64,000 nt of DNA from Diphasiastrum complanatum (taxonomy: Eukaryota > Streptophyta > Lycopodiopsida > Lycopodiales > Lycopodiaceae), in assembly GCA_029204225.1 (NCBI GenBank), contig MU831944.1:1-64000 (forward strand), read 5' to 3'. The notes beneath the pieces are model-generated. The model worked only from the letters and a program-made list of their open reading frames with translations, was not told the DNA's origin and made no database searches. Positions 32,831 to 47,921 of the stretch are shown piece by piece; within the stretch, counting starts at the first letter, position 1, and each line of letters begins with the position of its first letter. Both the position numbers and the translations under genes were made by a program.

Positions 32831-33620
32831 AATGTAAATATATCTATACAAGTTGAGTCAAAAGAAAGAAGATGAATTGCTAAGGCAAGCATCTAAAGAT
32901 GAGCTAATATGGAACTAGTAAGTCTTCTTCGAACACACTAGCGATTTGGTTGATATGAAACACGAAAGTTTACATCTTTGTGTTTAGATTATTAGGGACT
33001 AGACAAATACACCATTTGGAAGAAAATATTTGTTATCGAGATGGATGATGTGATGGATCAAATGAATGGTGAAAGCATTTCACCAAAATATATTTTTGAT
33101 CCAAATGTCGTAAAACATGGGCAAGGAACAATGATGGCCCTAAGATGGCTTTTCATACCATGTACTACCACTATAAAAGTTTTGTGCATATGAGTGGAAT
33201 CACAAAAGAACCACCTAATTTTTTAGTTGATGATAAATTGATATACTTAGGTATTGGTTTGGGAAGTTTATAGTGAAATCTTAGATAATATCCTCATAAT
33301 GAATGATGAAAATATACATCTACTATCTAATCTAATTGAACTATAATAGCACATCTAATTCTGCTCTCAATTTATCAAGTCAGATCAATAGACAAATAGT
33401 AGCAACCAAAAAGGGTTCCAAATGTGCTTCCAAACTAGAACATTTGGAACGTGCTCCTCAATTAACTAACAACATATTTTAGCAGGCTCTTGTACTAGTT
33501 TAAAGCCTTACTTTGCAATCCAAGGGAATAAAAAATAGTCTTCATAATTGCAAGTCCAAACAATTTTCTTTTCCTCCATCATTAGATCTTGTCTCGTTCT
33601 TGTCATCTATTTGTAATGAT
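32831..33620. other. No gene seen
   Basis: AT-rich sequence with no recognised frame. Confidence 0.4.
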
Positions 33621-33769
33621 GCTCTAAGTTATGGATGCCTATGTGATTTTTAGACCTACTAATTTTTTGAACACAATTGATAATGAGCATGTTTCATGCA
33701 ACTTAGATAAATCCTCAGATTTTGACCCACGTAAAAGTACAAAAAAAGTCCCAAACATTTGGAATGTGT

Positions 33770-34330
33770 TTGAACATTTGGTTGCTACTTCAATGGAATG
33801 GGACATGAATTATCGGGTTTAGAAGATACAAGAGTGGTTTATTTCTACAACCATTGTAGAGGTTAAAGAATTTCTTGTCTTTATAAGTTTCTTGCACAAG
33901 CTTATGCAAGGATTGCACCACGTCTAACAAGAATGTGCTTAGAAGGGTGAAGAAAAGTAACAGCCTTTCTAGTTTTCCTCCTTGGCAAACATCCTTAGGA
34001 AGAATAGCTATATGACCTGCCAATGCTACAACAAAACCTCGAGTGTAAGCTAGTTCACCAGTTCAATGGATGAATGAAAAGAGTTGAAATGTTAAAATAT
34101 ATCTACCATCCTCATTTTGTATGTGGTTGATTTGAGTCGGCTTTTTGTGGTGGGATAAATGCTAGACATTGTGTGATTGGGGCAGTACTACCTCAAGACA
34201 ATAAACCAACTGCTTTTGAAAGCTCAAAGTTGTGATTCATGCCTTGAAAATTTGCCAAGATTATGTATCCATCCAAATTAAAAGTCCTCGTCCCTTGTAT
34301 GTCCTTCGAGAAGCTGTTTATTATGGAAGA
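33770..34330 (+). pseudogene. Ty3/gypsy RT-RNase H remnant
   Basis: KIQEWFISTTIVEVKEFLVF matches the RT connection (family form: IQ-W-P-PT-V-E-RSFLGL). Further on are IGAVLPQDNKPTAFESSK (RNase H start) and VIHALKICQDYV (family form VVHALK-WRHYL). Frameshifts and stops lie between them. This is an isolated relic without gag or integrase. Confidence 0.75.
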
Positions 34331-34744
34331 CAATTTTCAATGTTGGCGGCCCATCAACAGATCTAAAATATGTTGTTAAACAACAGATGTATACCTGCAA
34401 AACCAATTGGTTCAAATTAACGCAAGAAGCATTATTGAAATCAAGTAACAAAGGCATTCTATGAATCAAGATGATAATGCATTGAGTAGGACTGGAGATG
34501 TTCATCAGTTATGTTTCATCATTTTTACCTTTCCTTACAAGTACTTACCATACAAATGAATTTTTTGGTTGTGTATTTGATGAGGTCTAGGTGAGGAGCA
34601 CCTAAAGACACATGCTCTCTCTCTAGATATTTCTAAAAGCACATGTCAGATTTTCAACCCACTTCAACTGCATTTCAATTGCCCTTCAAATACGTTTAAG
34701 TGCAAACATGGACCAATAAAATGCATTTTGTCTATCATTGCTTG

Positions 34745-36960
<2,216 letters not shown>

Positions 36961-37226
36961 CTTGTTTCGGACATGGATAACAACTAATGCTCAGCTATGA
37001 CACATGTCTTCCTCACGTAACTAATTCATGTAGTTTTGTTTTGTGGAATGGTAGCAAGTAACAGTTGGGTGTCCTAAAACGTGCTTTGCTTTATGGTACT
37101 TTGTACTGTAAGACTTTATACAGCTTTGTTTTCACCTATTATGCTATAAATTAAAGGGTTCAAGGAGTTTGGTCTTGACTTGTCAAGAGGGACTATGTGA
37201 TGTCTTGTTACTCTCTCTAAGCATCT
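36961..37226 (+). repeat. Dispersed repeat, copy 2 (partner at 19,446)
   Basis: It shares GGACATGGATAACAACT, ACACATGTCTTCCTC and TTTGGTCTTG with 19,446-19,700 in the same order and strand. Confidence 0.65.
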
Positions 37227-37344
37227 TTTTAAGATGCTAATCTGACTACCCTTTGGCCGAGGTAGTACCAAACCTTTACCTTTACTTGTATTTTATAGCT
37301 AACTAGGTCTTTTTGATGATGTAGTCCACAGGATGATTCGATGA

Positions 37345-38056
37345 TGCAGTTGCTCTTGGTTATGGGGAGCCCCTTTCTCCACCTAACCCCTTTGTTCAGA
37401 TTGTCATATGTTGCATGAAGAAAGTTGTTGATGTTCACAAACTTATTACTTCTTATGATATAGCTACTTGTGATGCTACTAGGCCTGATGATAAAATCTT
37501 TTGCCTTGTTGACCTAATGGATTGGATCAGAATATATATGGATTTCATTAAAAAGAAGAAAACCCTAAGCATAGTTGAAAAAATCTATATGGACCTCTCT
37601 AACTATGTTGAATATCTGTTGAAGAAATTTTTTGCAATTTACATATTCAAAATTTTTTTGCCTGTTTGGAAAAAGAAAATGGTGACTTTACTGCTGATAC
37701 CCCTACCCTTACCGGACCTCCTACCTCACCTCACCCTTTGATCGTTACCGAAGACCTTGATGAAGATAGTGTCTCCCAGTTGGAATTCTTCTCTCAGGAA
37801 ATTTGTGAAGTTGACAATCAATCTGTCTTTGAATTCTGTAAAGCCAGAAGTTGCCAAGTACCCTTGGTACCTAGTCGTACTATTGAGTTTAAAACCCATT
37901 TCTATTAAACTTTGGATCGCTTCTACCCATCTTACTAAAGCAAAAATTCAAGCCTGCAAGCTGGCCTCTTTGCATAAAAATCTTTCCTTTGATATACCTA
38001 TTGCCTTTGATACCATCATTAAAATGAGAAGATCAACCTTCGAGATGTCCTTCTGA
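37345..38056 (+). pseudogene. Unknown broken reading frame
   Basis: A frame is open from about 37,345 (AVALGYGEPLSPPNPFVQIV, then KKVVDVHKLITSYDIATCDA) to 37,741. The neighbouring frame continues from 37,666 (DFTADTPTLTGPPTSPHP, DLDEDSVSQLEFFSQEICEV) to 37,908. A third piece runs to 38,056. This reads as one protein with two frameshifts. No domain is recognised. The Pro/Thr-rich then acidic composition could suit a gag-like or regulatory protein, but that is a guess. Confidence 0.35.
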
Positions 38057-39801
38057 GCAAACCTGGGCTAGAACTAGGGGCATTTGAGACTAGTTTTAAT
38101 AGGATGAGCCTGCATCAAAACTAGAATCTGGAACTGGAAAAGACCCTTCTTTAAGTGTAGATGCAGTGACAAATGTAAAAACAATTCTTCTATCATTTGG
38201 TTTGATCACGCTATCTGGTTTATGATGAACAACCTTGCCAAGTTCTTCCTTGGTGCATCTCTACAAAACCAACATCCAAGTTCAGTCATATCAGGCAGTG
38301 GAAACAAGAAGAGGAAATACTTTTCAAGTAAAGGCAATGAGGGGCAAAGCCGTCGTGACAAAGGGATCTTCCTATCAAAAAGCTGAATTTTTACCGAAAA
38401 CTGAAGGTAATCTTGGATGACAAGATTCTAAGATCATTTCTTGGGAGAGTAACATTGACACTTCCATACAAAACGACGATGTAAGTGCAGAAGCACCAAG
38501 CAAGCAGATTCTCCCCAACATAACTGGACAAATTTGTCCCTAAATTAAATTATCAGATTCTTCAAGTGATTGAAATAAATTCATCATGGTTAATAGGACA
38601 CGCATGCTCAATGGCTAAAGAATCCCTGTCATTCTGAGTAAAAAATGGTACTTTTGAACAAAGGAGACAATCTTGAAAGCATTTCTAAACTAGCCGTTAT
38701 CAGCTACATGAATAAAAGCCATGGAGTTATAACAGATTTAGGATGTAAAACATGCCTGCAGCAAACGCACTTAACACATTAGGCTGCAATTTTGAGATTG
38801 GATAAAGAGGAAGCACACAAAATGAAAGCCAACCACCAGAAGAAGAAAAAATTATTTTACTCCAGTTCTTGTGTCATTTGCTTTATTTGAAGGATTTATC
38901 AAAGATTATATCGCAAGAATAGCCACTACCTGCACTCCCTACATGCAGAGTGATGAATCAAGTATCTCATTCAAGATCCCTCAGAAGTGGTTTAATAAAC
39001 CAGGTATGATTGCATTGCAACCTGAGAAATAGAATCATAAACAACCCCAGATTTTAAGATTAGCAAGCGTGAAAGTGGCCTACGACCAGTTCTGTAAGGG
39101 TTTTCTAGGTATTGGCATTCACATACTCCATAAACAGTCCATTTTTATCTTCATGATACACACAATAATCGTCACGTATGGGCGTGGCCAGACAATAACA
39201 CACCCCTTTAGGGATCTCCATATTCTTTAGTAGGTGGCTCTATTGATTGTTACTTTTAAATTTTAATGGCACAGATGAAGATAAAGAACAGCTATTGTTT
39301 CCTTGCTAAATACAAAGCCCTTCCCAGGTCTACAGGAAAGGAGAAAATCATTCCAAAATAGAATTCAGAAGTCTTTCTCCATACACATTACAATAAGTAC
39401 ATTATTCTGACACCATATTGCAAAGAGCTCATCATTAAAACTCGATCTTTGAATAGAAAGAGCTTCTAGAAGATTTTGCTTAGTGCACCTCACAACTATT
39501 TCCCAAAACCCCTAAAAACAAAATGGTCTACCCACAAACAACGTTCTACACAGATCTATTTCCTTGTTCTTAAGAGTGATAGGTACTGGAAAAAACTGCA
39601 TTATTCATGTCTCCCGTATGTGAACAAACAAGCTGCCTTTGTTGCCACGACTGATCCGAATTTTGCTATCCAGATATCTGCCATTAAAGAATACAATTTG
39701 ATTAAAATGAACTACCCCTTTATATAGAATAGGTTGATGGTGAATCAAAGCATCTTCTGTAGTTAAGGTCTAACATTGCACACCATATCAGCAAGACTTA
39801 C
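38057..39801. other. 3' flank or last intron of the fibrillin gene
   Basis: The expected last fibrillin exon (YxDExxRIxRG type) was not found with confidence. A minus-strand open stretch at about 39,110-39,240 ending DDYCVYHEDKNGLFMEYV and a stop is the only candidate. Its splice phase does not fit well. Confidence 0.25.
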
Positions 39802-42800
39802 AGAAGATCAACATAACCAGTTCCTGTTATGTTGACAGGTATAGATAATGATCCAAGCTCCAATTCTGCACCTTTAATAGTGACGTCCCTTCGAATTTTG
39901 GAACTTTCTCTGGGATAAAATAAATAATAAAGGTTTAAAGTGGATATGGATCAACACATGTAGCTGAAAAAAAAACTTCGGACCTACAGCCCCTTTTTGT
40001 CAGACAAATTCCTTAAATAGCAAAATCAGCAACAACTAAAAGACTTACTCTGAAATAGCTTTTGCCTTGAGTCTCAATCCAGGGAAAATTTCAACAAGAT
40101 TTTCCAATTTCCCAGTGTCTGATGCCACAACCTACAGTGAAGGTTTTTCAATGGGCATATAATAAAGGCATACCTAGGACATGAATGGCATCGACTCATT
40201 CATTGAAACTATTAATTCTATTTAAGAAACACCAATCATAAAAATGTTGATGACACAAAAAAATCTCCTTGCCTCATACTTTAAAGGGGTGAATTTAACC
40301 ACGGCCATGATTTGGTCAAAAAACTCGCAAGGAGGAAATAGTGCTCTTAAGCATAGACCATTTATACATCTAATATGCAACAGAATGCTGGTGTAAGCAA
40401 AGAAGCAACATCTGAATCAACCAAATACGAAAATGAACATAAACAAAAATTTGATGAAAAGAATTCAAACCTGCCAGCTAGGAAGACCAGATGTTAATTT
40501 TTGAAGCCAGTTTGCATCCTCTGCCTGGAAATGGAAACAGCATCTTGTGTCTTAATACTCTGTTTATTAACAAATATGTATCAAATTACAGGTGAAGCAT
40601 CCAATAGCTGCATGAAAACTTAGGCAGGAAGCTAGATCTTTCTAGTTTTCACACCTCACAATGGCACAGCCAAATAAGAAGAACAAAAATGCAAAAGAAC
40701 ATCCAACTTTATTCTCTCCAGAACAAATTACAATATGAGCAATATTACCTTAATGAGCGCCACCACGATATTTATGTTGGGGACTCTCTCATAGCATGAA
40801 GGCACCAACAAGATGAACTGGATACACTAATGAGATCCACTGTATTGGGTCAGGAGTACGATGATGGCTAGCGAACTGATATGAGTCGGAGCATGCGCTT
40901 GGTGTTTTCGGGATGGTCACGTCCTTAGATGATGGGGAATTTTAGGATAGAGCGCTAATGAGCTGTTGAGATTGGCCATGCGCGTTCCATCCCAAGATTG
41001 TTCCACTTTCACACGTGAGTGGAGTTGATTCAACCGGTTGCTCATTCAAACAAAGACAACAAACCATTTGGCTGTGCGATAGTGTGAGTGCCTGTTGTTT
41101 TGCAGCATCAACTTGTGCCTCGTGAACCCTGACGCATGCATCATATAGCATGAAGCCAGAACAACGAGCAAGCAACAACATATGCAGAGGATGTAATATT
41201 CGCGACTTTGTTACTCGTAGGGTGTCACAAGAGCCATGACCAGAGAGTAGAGACATGCTATAGAACATTACTGGGGATATGCAGCAGAGGAGGATGAGGG
41301 GGAATGAGGCGGAGGAGGAGAAGACAGAGATTGAGCCTGAGGTAATGTGTGGCCCAATTGTGTGGACCAATTGCTCCTGATTCTTGGTTTTATATAATGT
41401 TAGATGTCAGTTTCAAAATCTTTTCAGCAACCTTCAATTTTCAAGTTTCACAGATTCGACAACTAATGTAGAGTATATTATTGGGCTTGGGAATTTTTCA
41501 TGCACCAAATTTCAACTATTTTGAATGCTCAACCAATTCCATCAGTAATTTGTAAAAGAAAAAAAAGTACATTCCAAAATGTTACAATAAAACATGCCAA
41601 AAACATGTGGAGTGTTTCAAAAATGTTTGTTTCATACTCGTTTCAGAATGCTATGCAACTATCGTTTGCATATGGGATAATTGGGTCCCCATGATGAAGT
41701 TATCATGCAACAAGTTTTCATGTGTTGCACTGTAATCCATATGTTGGAAATGCTTTGAGGCAGGTTCTTGTCCATTCGCAACAAGTTTGGGGGTTGTCTA
41801 AAACGAAAACGTCATTTACACATTTTGGAGCTACTTTCACATTATTTCATCGAGTATTTCAAAAACTGACTGTTGTCTTAAGCCAGACCTTGTTGGGTAT
41901 ATCGAAGCTACCTTTGATAGCCTATCTCACACTTTTGAAGTTGCTTCTTGTAGTCCCCACCTATCCGTTTATACATTTTGGTGACTATCACACATCAAAC
42001 CCTGTATACCACTTTAATCCATAGTGACAACATTTGAGGCTCATATTGGCTATTATCCTTCGTAGTTATTTGTACAGCATTTTAACATTATTAGGCTGAC
42101 AGAGGAATGTCCAATTACAACCTCATAGATGGTAGTGCTGGGGACGACAAGTCGACTAGGTGATATCCTAGTCTCCAATTACTTATATGTAGATGATGTA
42201 TGCTCAACTTCTTGAGAGGCATTATAGACACATAATAATGCACTACAGCCATTTGTGAGCTTAAAGAACGTGAAGCAGTACTTCCAAGATTCTCTACCAA
42301 GAAGTGCAATTCGCAATTCCATTTTTCACTATAAAATAGGCAGTTGCGACGACCAAATTCAGGAACAAATATATGTCTCTTAGTCATTTTAAATAGATGA
42401 CATCTCACAAAGCAAAGCTAATAAGATACTAAAAGACAGCGGGGTATGCCCAAAATCACCACTTTATTAATTCTCCTTATAGTACATAGCAAGATCCCAT
42501 CAACACACTCAAGAGCACTGCTGCAAAGTCTCCTCCCAACCATAGCTGCAGAGTAGCGAAGGGGAGGGGAAAGCATACTCAAGAGGTTTGCCCCCTTTTG
42601 GTCCCACGCTCCTCTATCTCAAAGCACCCACTTGACCTTGACCCTTTCAACACATGGTGAAATCTATGCACAACCGACACTTTCCACTTGGCAGTACCTT
42701 GACACATAGGCAAGCAAATAGAACTTTCCAAAAAGTGTCCCTCATCAACTAGCCCAAGTGGCCCAATTAGCATATGACACGTAATCGGTCAACTCTCCTT

Positions 42801-44492
42801 TTTAGGAGGTCAGTCAAGTTTACATTTTCTTACAAAACATTACATTAACATATTGCAACTCCAACGTTCATGTTGAGGTAGAAATATAAGTACATGACAT
42901 TCCTTCCCTCCTCAAGGACAATTGTCCGCAATGGTAAAATTAAGGTATTGTGCAGTGAGAGGTCTACCATGCAAGACAACCAAGTACTCACGGATCAGAG
43001 GGTTTCTAAGTCGTCTGTCTCTCAAATCAATACTTTGTCAAATCTATCCATCACCTCCCCATGCTCTTGAAATAATACAAGTCCATCAGTCAACAAGTTA
43101 TCACCCTCATGTAAAACCCTCTTTAAGTGTGAGCCATGAAAAACAAGATGAACTTACATTGATGAGGCAACGCTAGTTCACAAGCAGTATCATTTACCTT
43201 TTTAACTATTCTCCAGAGTCCAAAATAACGTAGAGATACTTTATAACACTTCCCTGTCTTTAAAGAAGGTGAGTCCTTTGGAATTAGAAGAAACACCATG
43301 TCCCCTTCCTCGAACTCTCTTGGTGTGCAATCCCGATCAATAATTGTCCCTCTCTCTCATAACCTATCAAGGTGAGAGCTCATTGTCAACCTTCAAGCCA
43401 CTCCATCCTAATCTCCTCTTTCATTCATTTGCAAAGCCTAAATTCAAGTGTTGCTATAAAATACAGCTAGTTATTTGTGCTCCTCATTGGAACCCTCTCA
43501 CACCAAAAGCGACACTAAAATAAGGTTTTTAGTTCCACCATTTCACGAGATAACTATAGCAACTTTGACAGGTTAGCACCACTGTTTCTTGACCCATTAA
43601 ATCATGCTCAAGTACCAAGTGGAGGATACAAAAACAACATGCACAACATAATGAATAAAAAAAGAATCTAAAATGTAGCCCAACTTTGACAAGGTTACTA
43701 TATACCAAGACGACTCCAAATTTGGTGCTAAGCTAAGTTGAAGAATTCGTTACAAAAGGGACAAGCTATTCCTACCTGTTGCCCACTCACAACTCTCCTA
43801 ATTGTGAATTCAAAAATAAATGATCAAAAGCATGGTATTCTTAGAAACCACTCGAGGAACCCATGTCACAATCTTTAAAAGGGTCAAACATAAACTTAGG
43901 GCCTTACATGTTCTATGAAGGTGCTAAGCTAAGTTGAAAAAATAGTTACAAAAGGAACAAGCTACTCCTACCTATTGCCCACTCACGACTCTCTTGATTG
44001 TGAATCCAAAAATAAATGATTCAAAAGAATGGTATTCTTAAAAACTCTCGAGGAACTTTTGTCACAATCTAATTTCCATGATTACTTAAAAGGGTCAAAC
44101 ATAAACCTAGGGCGTTACATGTTCCATCAGGGTGCCTTTAATGAGGTATAAGACCCAAGCTCCAAATCTATTGTGCAAAAGTTGAGCTACAACTAAGTTT
44201 TTAGGTATCTTGCTAATGATATAGACCACTAATGTTGAGGAAAATGCATTAAACATTCACAACTTATTCCATGATTTGCTTATAAATTTACATTTAAGTT
44301 ACAATACAATTTTCACGTCAAGAATACAAAAAAATTTATATATGTTTTGCACCTTGGAAGAAGATATCATGGTACAATATAGTAACAAGCATAATGCACC
44401 TGTGAGCTCCATACAAGTCGCCACTTTCCTGCTAAAGTTTCCAAACTAGAAGGGGCTTCGGTTGGATTCAAAGGAAGAAGCTCATCAATAGC
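39802..44492 (-). CDS. Fibrillin/plastid-lipid-associated (PAP) gene, second domain exons
   Basis: Four exons are defined by family wording and matching GT-AG sites and phases. 44,492-44,400 encodes AIDELLPLNPTEAPSSLETL and AGKWRLVWSSQ. 40,524-40,471 encodes AEDANWLQKLTSGLPSWQ. 40,131-40,049 encodes VVASDTGKLENLVEIF and PGLRLKAKA. 39,909-39,802 encodes ESSKIRRDVTIKGAELEL and IPVNITGTGYVDLL. Phases run 0, 0, 0, 2, 2 without conflict. GKWRLVWSSQ after NPTEAP is the opening signature of PAP_fibrillin domains. Family members are plastid proteins that bind lipids in plastoglobules or thylakoids. The wording fits the second domain of two-domain fibrillins. The first domain is at 62.3-62.8 kb on the same strand, with transposons between. 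The terminal exon is missing or unrecognised. Confidence 0.75.
42980..43370 (-). pseudogene. Ty3/gypsy integrase C-terminal remnant
   Basis: On the minus strand DMVFLLIPKDSPSLKTGKCY and KVSLRYFGLWRIVKKVND match the integrase GPY/F module (family form KLSPRYFGPYKIL--I). After a frameshift come FHGSHLKRVLHEGDNLL and LFQEHGEVMDR, matching the linker before a chromodomain. The remainder of the element is absent. Confidence 0.7.
43724..44137. repeat. Tandem duplication, period 196 bp
   Basis: Units start GGTGCTAAGCTAAGTTGAA at 43,724 and 43,920 and end near CTTACATGTTC / GTTACATGTTC. They differ by substitutions and short indels. Confidence 0.85.
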
Positions 44493-45460
44493 CTGAAATA
44501 GCAGTTGTAGATCATTGAGCTTGCCTTCATTGCGAAGAAGTATATGAAAAACAAGGTTCAGGCTTCATGCTCAAAAGACACTTCCAAATAGGTACAGAAC
44601 TATGAAAGGAAATATCAAATGATTGAGGATTTCATCACAAAATTCTTGGTTTCTTATTTGATATAAAGTTACAACTACTAATCCATCTTTTTTTGCTCAA
44701 ATGAACCTTTCCAAATTGACTACCTTTTTAAAATTTGGCCATAATCATCAAAACGTCGGAATAAAATAGGCTCTTTCCATAATGATACAAAAAACTCAAT
44801 CAAAAGGTTAAAGATGACATTTGAGATAAGAGGCGCTATCGAGCTTAGCACTTCGTAGAGAATTCTTATGTGCATTTTAGAAACCACTTGTCAAAAAATG
44901 AACAATTTAAAAAACAAAACCCTAGCAGTATTGTATTGTTGATAACCTTATCGGTTGGGCTTTCCAAGAAGGTCAACTTCAAACACTCACAAAATATCCC
45001 CCTTTTTTTGTATTGCGCTCTCATTGGTACTTTCAAGATTTTATCCAAATTTTGCAGCTTCTTGTTGAGGTTATTGTTATCAACATGGCTAGTTATAAAT
45101 AGACCTAAAGTGTCCATGTAGCATTCTTCTTGCTTGATTCCAGGTATATTATTAGTAAAATGTGAAGATTAACAATGTAAGGCTAACATCAAAAGTATCT
45201 CGTGTCCTTGGGTGATATAGGTATCTTAAAGTTTGAAGTTGGCATGGGCCCAGTACGTACTACTATCCTTTTAACTTTATGCACTATAAACTTTAAAGAC
45301 TCTATGATGATTGATCATTGATATGTAGTATGTAAATTGTAATTTGTACATTAAGTTTTCATACATTGTGGTGGCATTGCATACTTATTACTTGTTAATA
45401 GCTATTTATGTTTAGTCATGAATCATGATTGTCAATTTTCAAATAATCATTCATCATCGA
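44493..45460. other. Fibrillin intron sequence up to the transposon block
   Basis: No element or exon is recognised here. The transposon block starts with the LTR at 45,461. Confidence 0.4.
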
Positions 45461-45870
45461 TGTTGGAAATAAATGACTATGCTGAAGTTAATCCATAGGT
45501 TACTTTGACCCAAAAGGTCGAGATTTGTGTAACCATGGGTATTTAGTTATTTAGGCCATCTTAAATTTTTCTTAAGTTCAGTTGGACCCAATTTTGGTCA
45601 TGTACTGACTCGTGGGGCCTTAGAGGTTTAATTTGGTTTAGGGGCCCTATCTTGACTTTTGGGGGTGCCCTACAGTCAGTAAGTAGGTAGAGTAGATATT
45701 GGCTTATTGTGTCACATTCTTTCAGTTTTGGCTAAGCATTGCTCTCCATTGCTTGTGTTGTTGTTCTCTCTCTCTCTCTTTAGAGGAGGGTGCCCAGCCT
45801 CTTCTCTCTTGTTTCTTGTGGAGATTGATTGATGACTAGATCTTGGTGACTTGACTCTTGTTTTCCTACA
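45461..45870 (+). mobile_element. 410-bp LTR, plus orientation
   Basis: It starts TGTTGGAAATAAATG, ends TTTTCCTACA, and is followed immediately by the primer-binding site. It contains a CT run and one GAGGGTGCCC near its 3' end. The matching 3' LTR was not found; the LTR-like sequence at 61.2-61.5 kb does not resemble it. Confidence 0.7.
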
Positions 45871-46540
45871 TGGTATCAGAGTTACCGGATTTGCAGCAAG
45901 CTTGTATGCTGGCGCCCTACCAGAAGAGGAGCTTCTCTACATTTTGTTCTGAAATTTCAGCATACTGCTGATCTTTCCAAGTGGAGTTTGGATCAGGTTT
46001 TTTGTCTCTTTTCAGGTTGAAGGAGGGCGCCCGTCACAGATCTTGGAGGAGCAATTTGTGGCAGCAGCATCTCAAATCTGATTTTTTTGCAGCCAGTTTT
46101 CAGCAAGTTTTGTTTGGAGGAGGGCGCCCAAAAATCTGCTACTGATTTTTGGTGTTGGAGCCTTCTTACCTTGTTGTTTTTGTTTTCAGGTTTGCAGTTG
46201 TGAAAGAGGGCGCCCAATATTCAGCATACCCTATTTTGGGTTAGGGCAAATTTGTGGCTGGAAAATTGCAGATTTTCAACAAGCAGTAGGGTGCTTTAAA
46301 CAGCCCTATTGGAGTGTGTGTTGATTACACTATTTGGCTTCCTAATTGGGTTTCGGTGTAGGCTTCATTCGAAGCTAACCTAATTTTCAAGAAGCTGGTT
46401 TTTTTGTGCAGAAAGACAGCCATCTTTCCATTATCCATTGGGCACTTTGGTTGCAGATTGAAGACATCTGGTGCTCCTACTTTCAGCTCTTTGTTTGCTG
46501 CAAATTTTTGAGTAGATTTGGTTGTGGAAAGGCTCTCTTT
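45871..46540 (+). mobile_element. Primer-binding site and leader of the LTR element
   Basis: TGGTATCAGAG at 45,871-45,881 is the initiator-Met primer-binding site. The leader carries GAGGGCGCCC at 46,023, 46,120 and 46,206, and GGCGCC near 45,911. No gag frame is seen. It breaks off at about 46,540 against the minus-strand Ty3 integrase. Confidence 0.7.
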
Positions 46541-47910
46541 CCTATCTACTACGCTTAGCATGTTCAATCATCTGGTTTAGGTCCTCTAAAAAGTTTCTGG
46601 CTGCTTCAACTTTTTCTTGTTTAAACCCTACAGTTGTGGGTGAGCGTGGCTGAAAACCGTACATCAGCATAAATGGGCTGTATCCCGTAGCTGAATGTTT
46701 GCTACTGTTGTAAGCAAACTCTAATATCGAGAGATACTCCTCCCAATTAGTCTGCTTCTTGCTGACGTATGCACGAAGCATATCCTCCAGCACTTGATTT
46801 ACCCTTTATGTTTGACCGTTCGTCTGTGGATGGTCGGTGGTACTCATATTAAGTTTAGTATGGAGATGATGGAATACTGCCTTCCAAAAATTTCCAGTAA
46901 ACTTACTGTCCCGATCGCTGACTATGCCGGAAGGTAGACCGTACAATTTAAATAGCCCGTCTACAAACAACCTCACTAACTCTGGAGCTCTAACTGTTGT
47001 TTTGGTCGGAATGAAATGAGCCATTTTGGTCAGACGGTCAACTGTGACGCATATAGCGTCATTACCCTTTTGGGTTTTAGGCAGGCCTACTATAAAATCC
47101 ATGGAGATACTCTCCTATTTACCAGCTGGTATTTCTAAGGGATGCAACAACCCTCCTGCCTTTAAACACTCTGCTTTATTTACTTGACATTTCTGGCAAC
47201 TGGTTATATACTAGTGGACGTCCTTTTTCATATTGGGCCATAAAAATTGCCTACGAAGAAGCTCATAGGTCTTCTGTATGCCTGGGTGTCCCGCACTAGG
47301 ATTGTCATGACATTCATATAGGACCTGCTGCCTATAATCCTCTGAATTGGGGACACATACTCTATCTCTATAGAGCAAGTACTCATCCTGAATGGAATAC
47401 TGTTTCCATTTGAATCCTTGAGTCAACTGACCCTCAACCACTTGGGTTTGCTTGGGTAATATAGGCTCAGAATCCTCAACGTCATCTGACGACGTATACT
47501 CGGACTCATCATCATCCTCAACGGAAGCTGCCTTATTCTTGGATGAACTGGCACCAGCCCCGGGAACTGGTTCTAGAGTCTATAACTGTCTGTTCTGGAC
47601 TGAGTTCCAGATAGTAGAGAAGAATGCATCATGCTGGCATTTCCCTCTCAAGGACTCGAGTAACTCATTACGAATCTGAGTAAAACTCAGCTCGTTTATC
47701 ATAGGCATTCTGCTAAGGGCATCTGCTACTGTATTGAATTTTCCACGTCTATATCTGATAGACATGTCAAAGTCTTGCATCAACTTTGCCCAACGAGCTT
47801 TCCGACCTCTAAGCTCAGGTTGATTGCAAAGGTATCTGAGGCTCTCATGGTCTGTCAGGACCTCAAAGTTGGCACCATACAAATAATGCCTCCAAGTCTT
47901 AAGGGCATGG
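46541..47910 (-). pseudogene. Ty3/gypsy RNase H and integrase (3' half of split element)
   Basis: Minus-strand reading continues the element at 54,077-55,614 beyond the nested copia insertion. ALKTWRHYLYGANFEVLTDH is RNase H. The integrase zinc-binding region is HDNPSAGHPGIQKTYELLR then SCQKCQVNKAEC. The core MDFIVGLPKTQKGNDAI, GIVSDRDSKF and HPQTNGQT keeps both Asp residues. The catalytic Glu should follow NGQT, but the codon there is TAA. Further TAG stops occur near 47,578, 47,212 and 47,114, all in one frame with no frameshift. Each can be explained by one base change. Integrase ends at MIEHAKRS. The C-terminal module, chromodomain and 3' LTR are deleted. Confidence 0.85.
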
Positions 47911-47916
47911 ACTATA

Positions 47917-47921
47917 GAAAA
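47917..47921. repeat. Target-site duplication, left (GAAAA)
   Basis: GAAAA directly precedes the left LTR and is matched at 54,077-54,081. Confidence 0.95.

Larger units (their letters stand above)
40525..44399. other. Fibrillin intron with transposon debris
   Basis: A 3.9-kb intron. It contains a minus-strand 142-codon frame (40,942-41,370) without a recognised domain, a Ty3 integrase tail, and a tandem duplication of about 196 bp. CACGTG occurs at about 41,014. Confidence 0.6.

Noticed and set aside
39110-39240. Possible last exon of the fibrillin gene (ends DDYCVYHEDKNGLFMEYV)
   Set aside because: The reading is open and ends in a stop, but no acceptor site gives the phase needed after the exon at 39,802, and the family motif RIxRG is absent.
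40942-41370. 142-codon minus-strand frame as a host gene
   Set aside because: No domain, lies inside a fibrillin intron with transposon debris, and composition is unremarkable.
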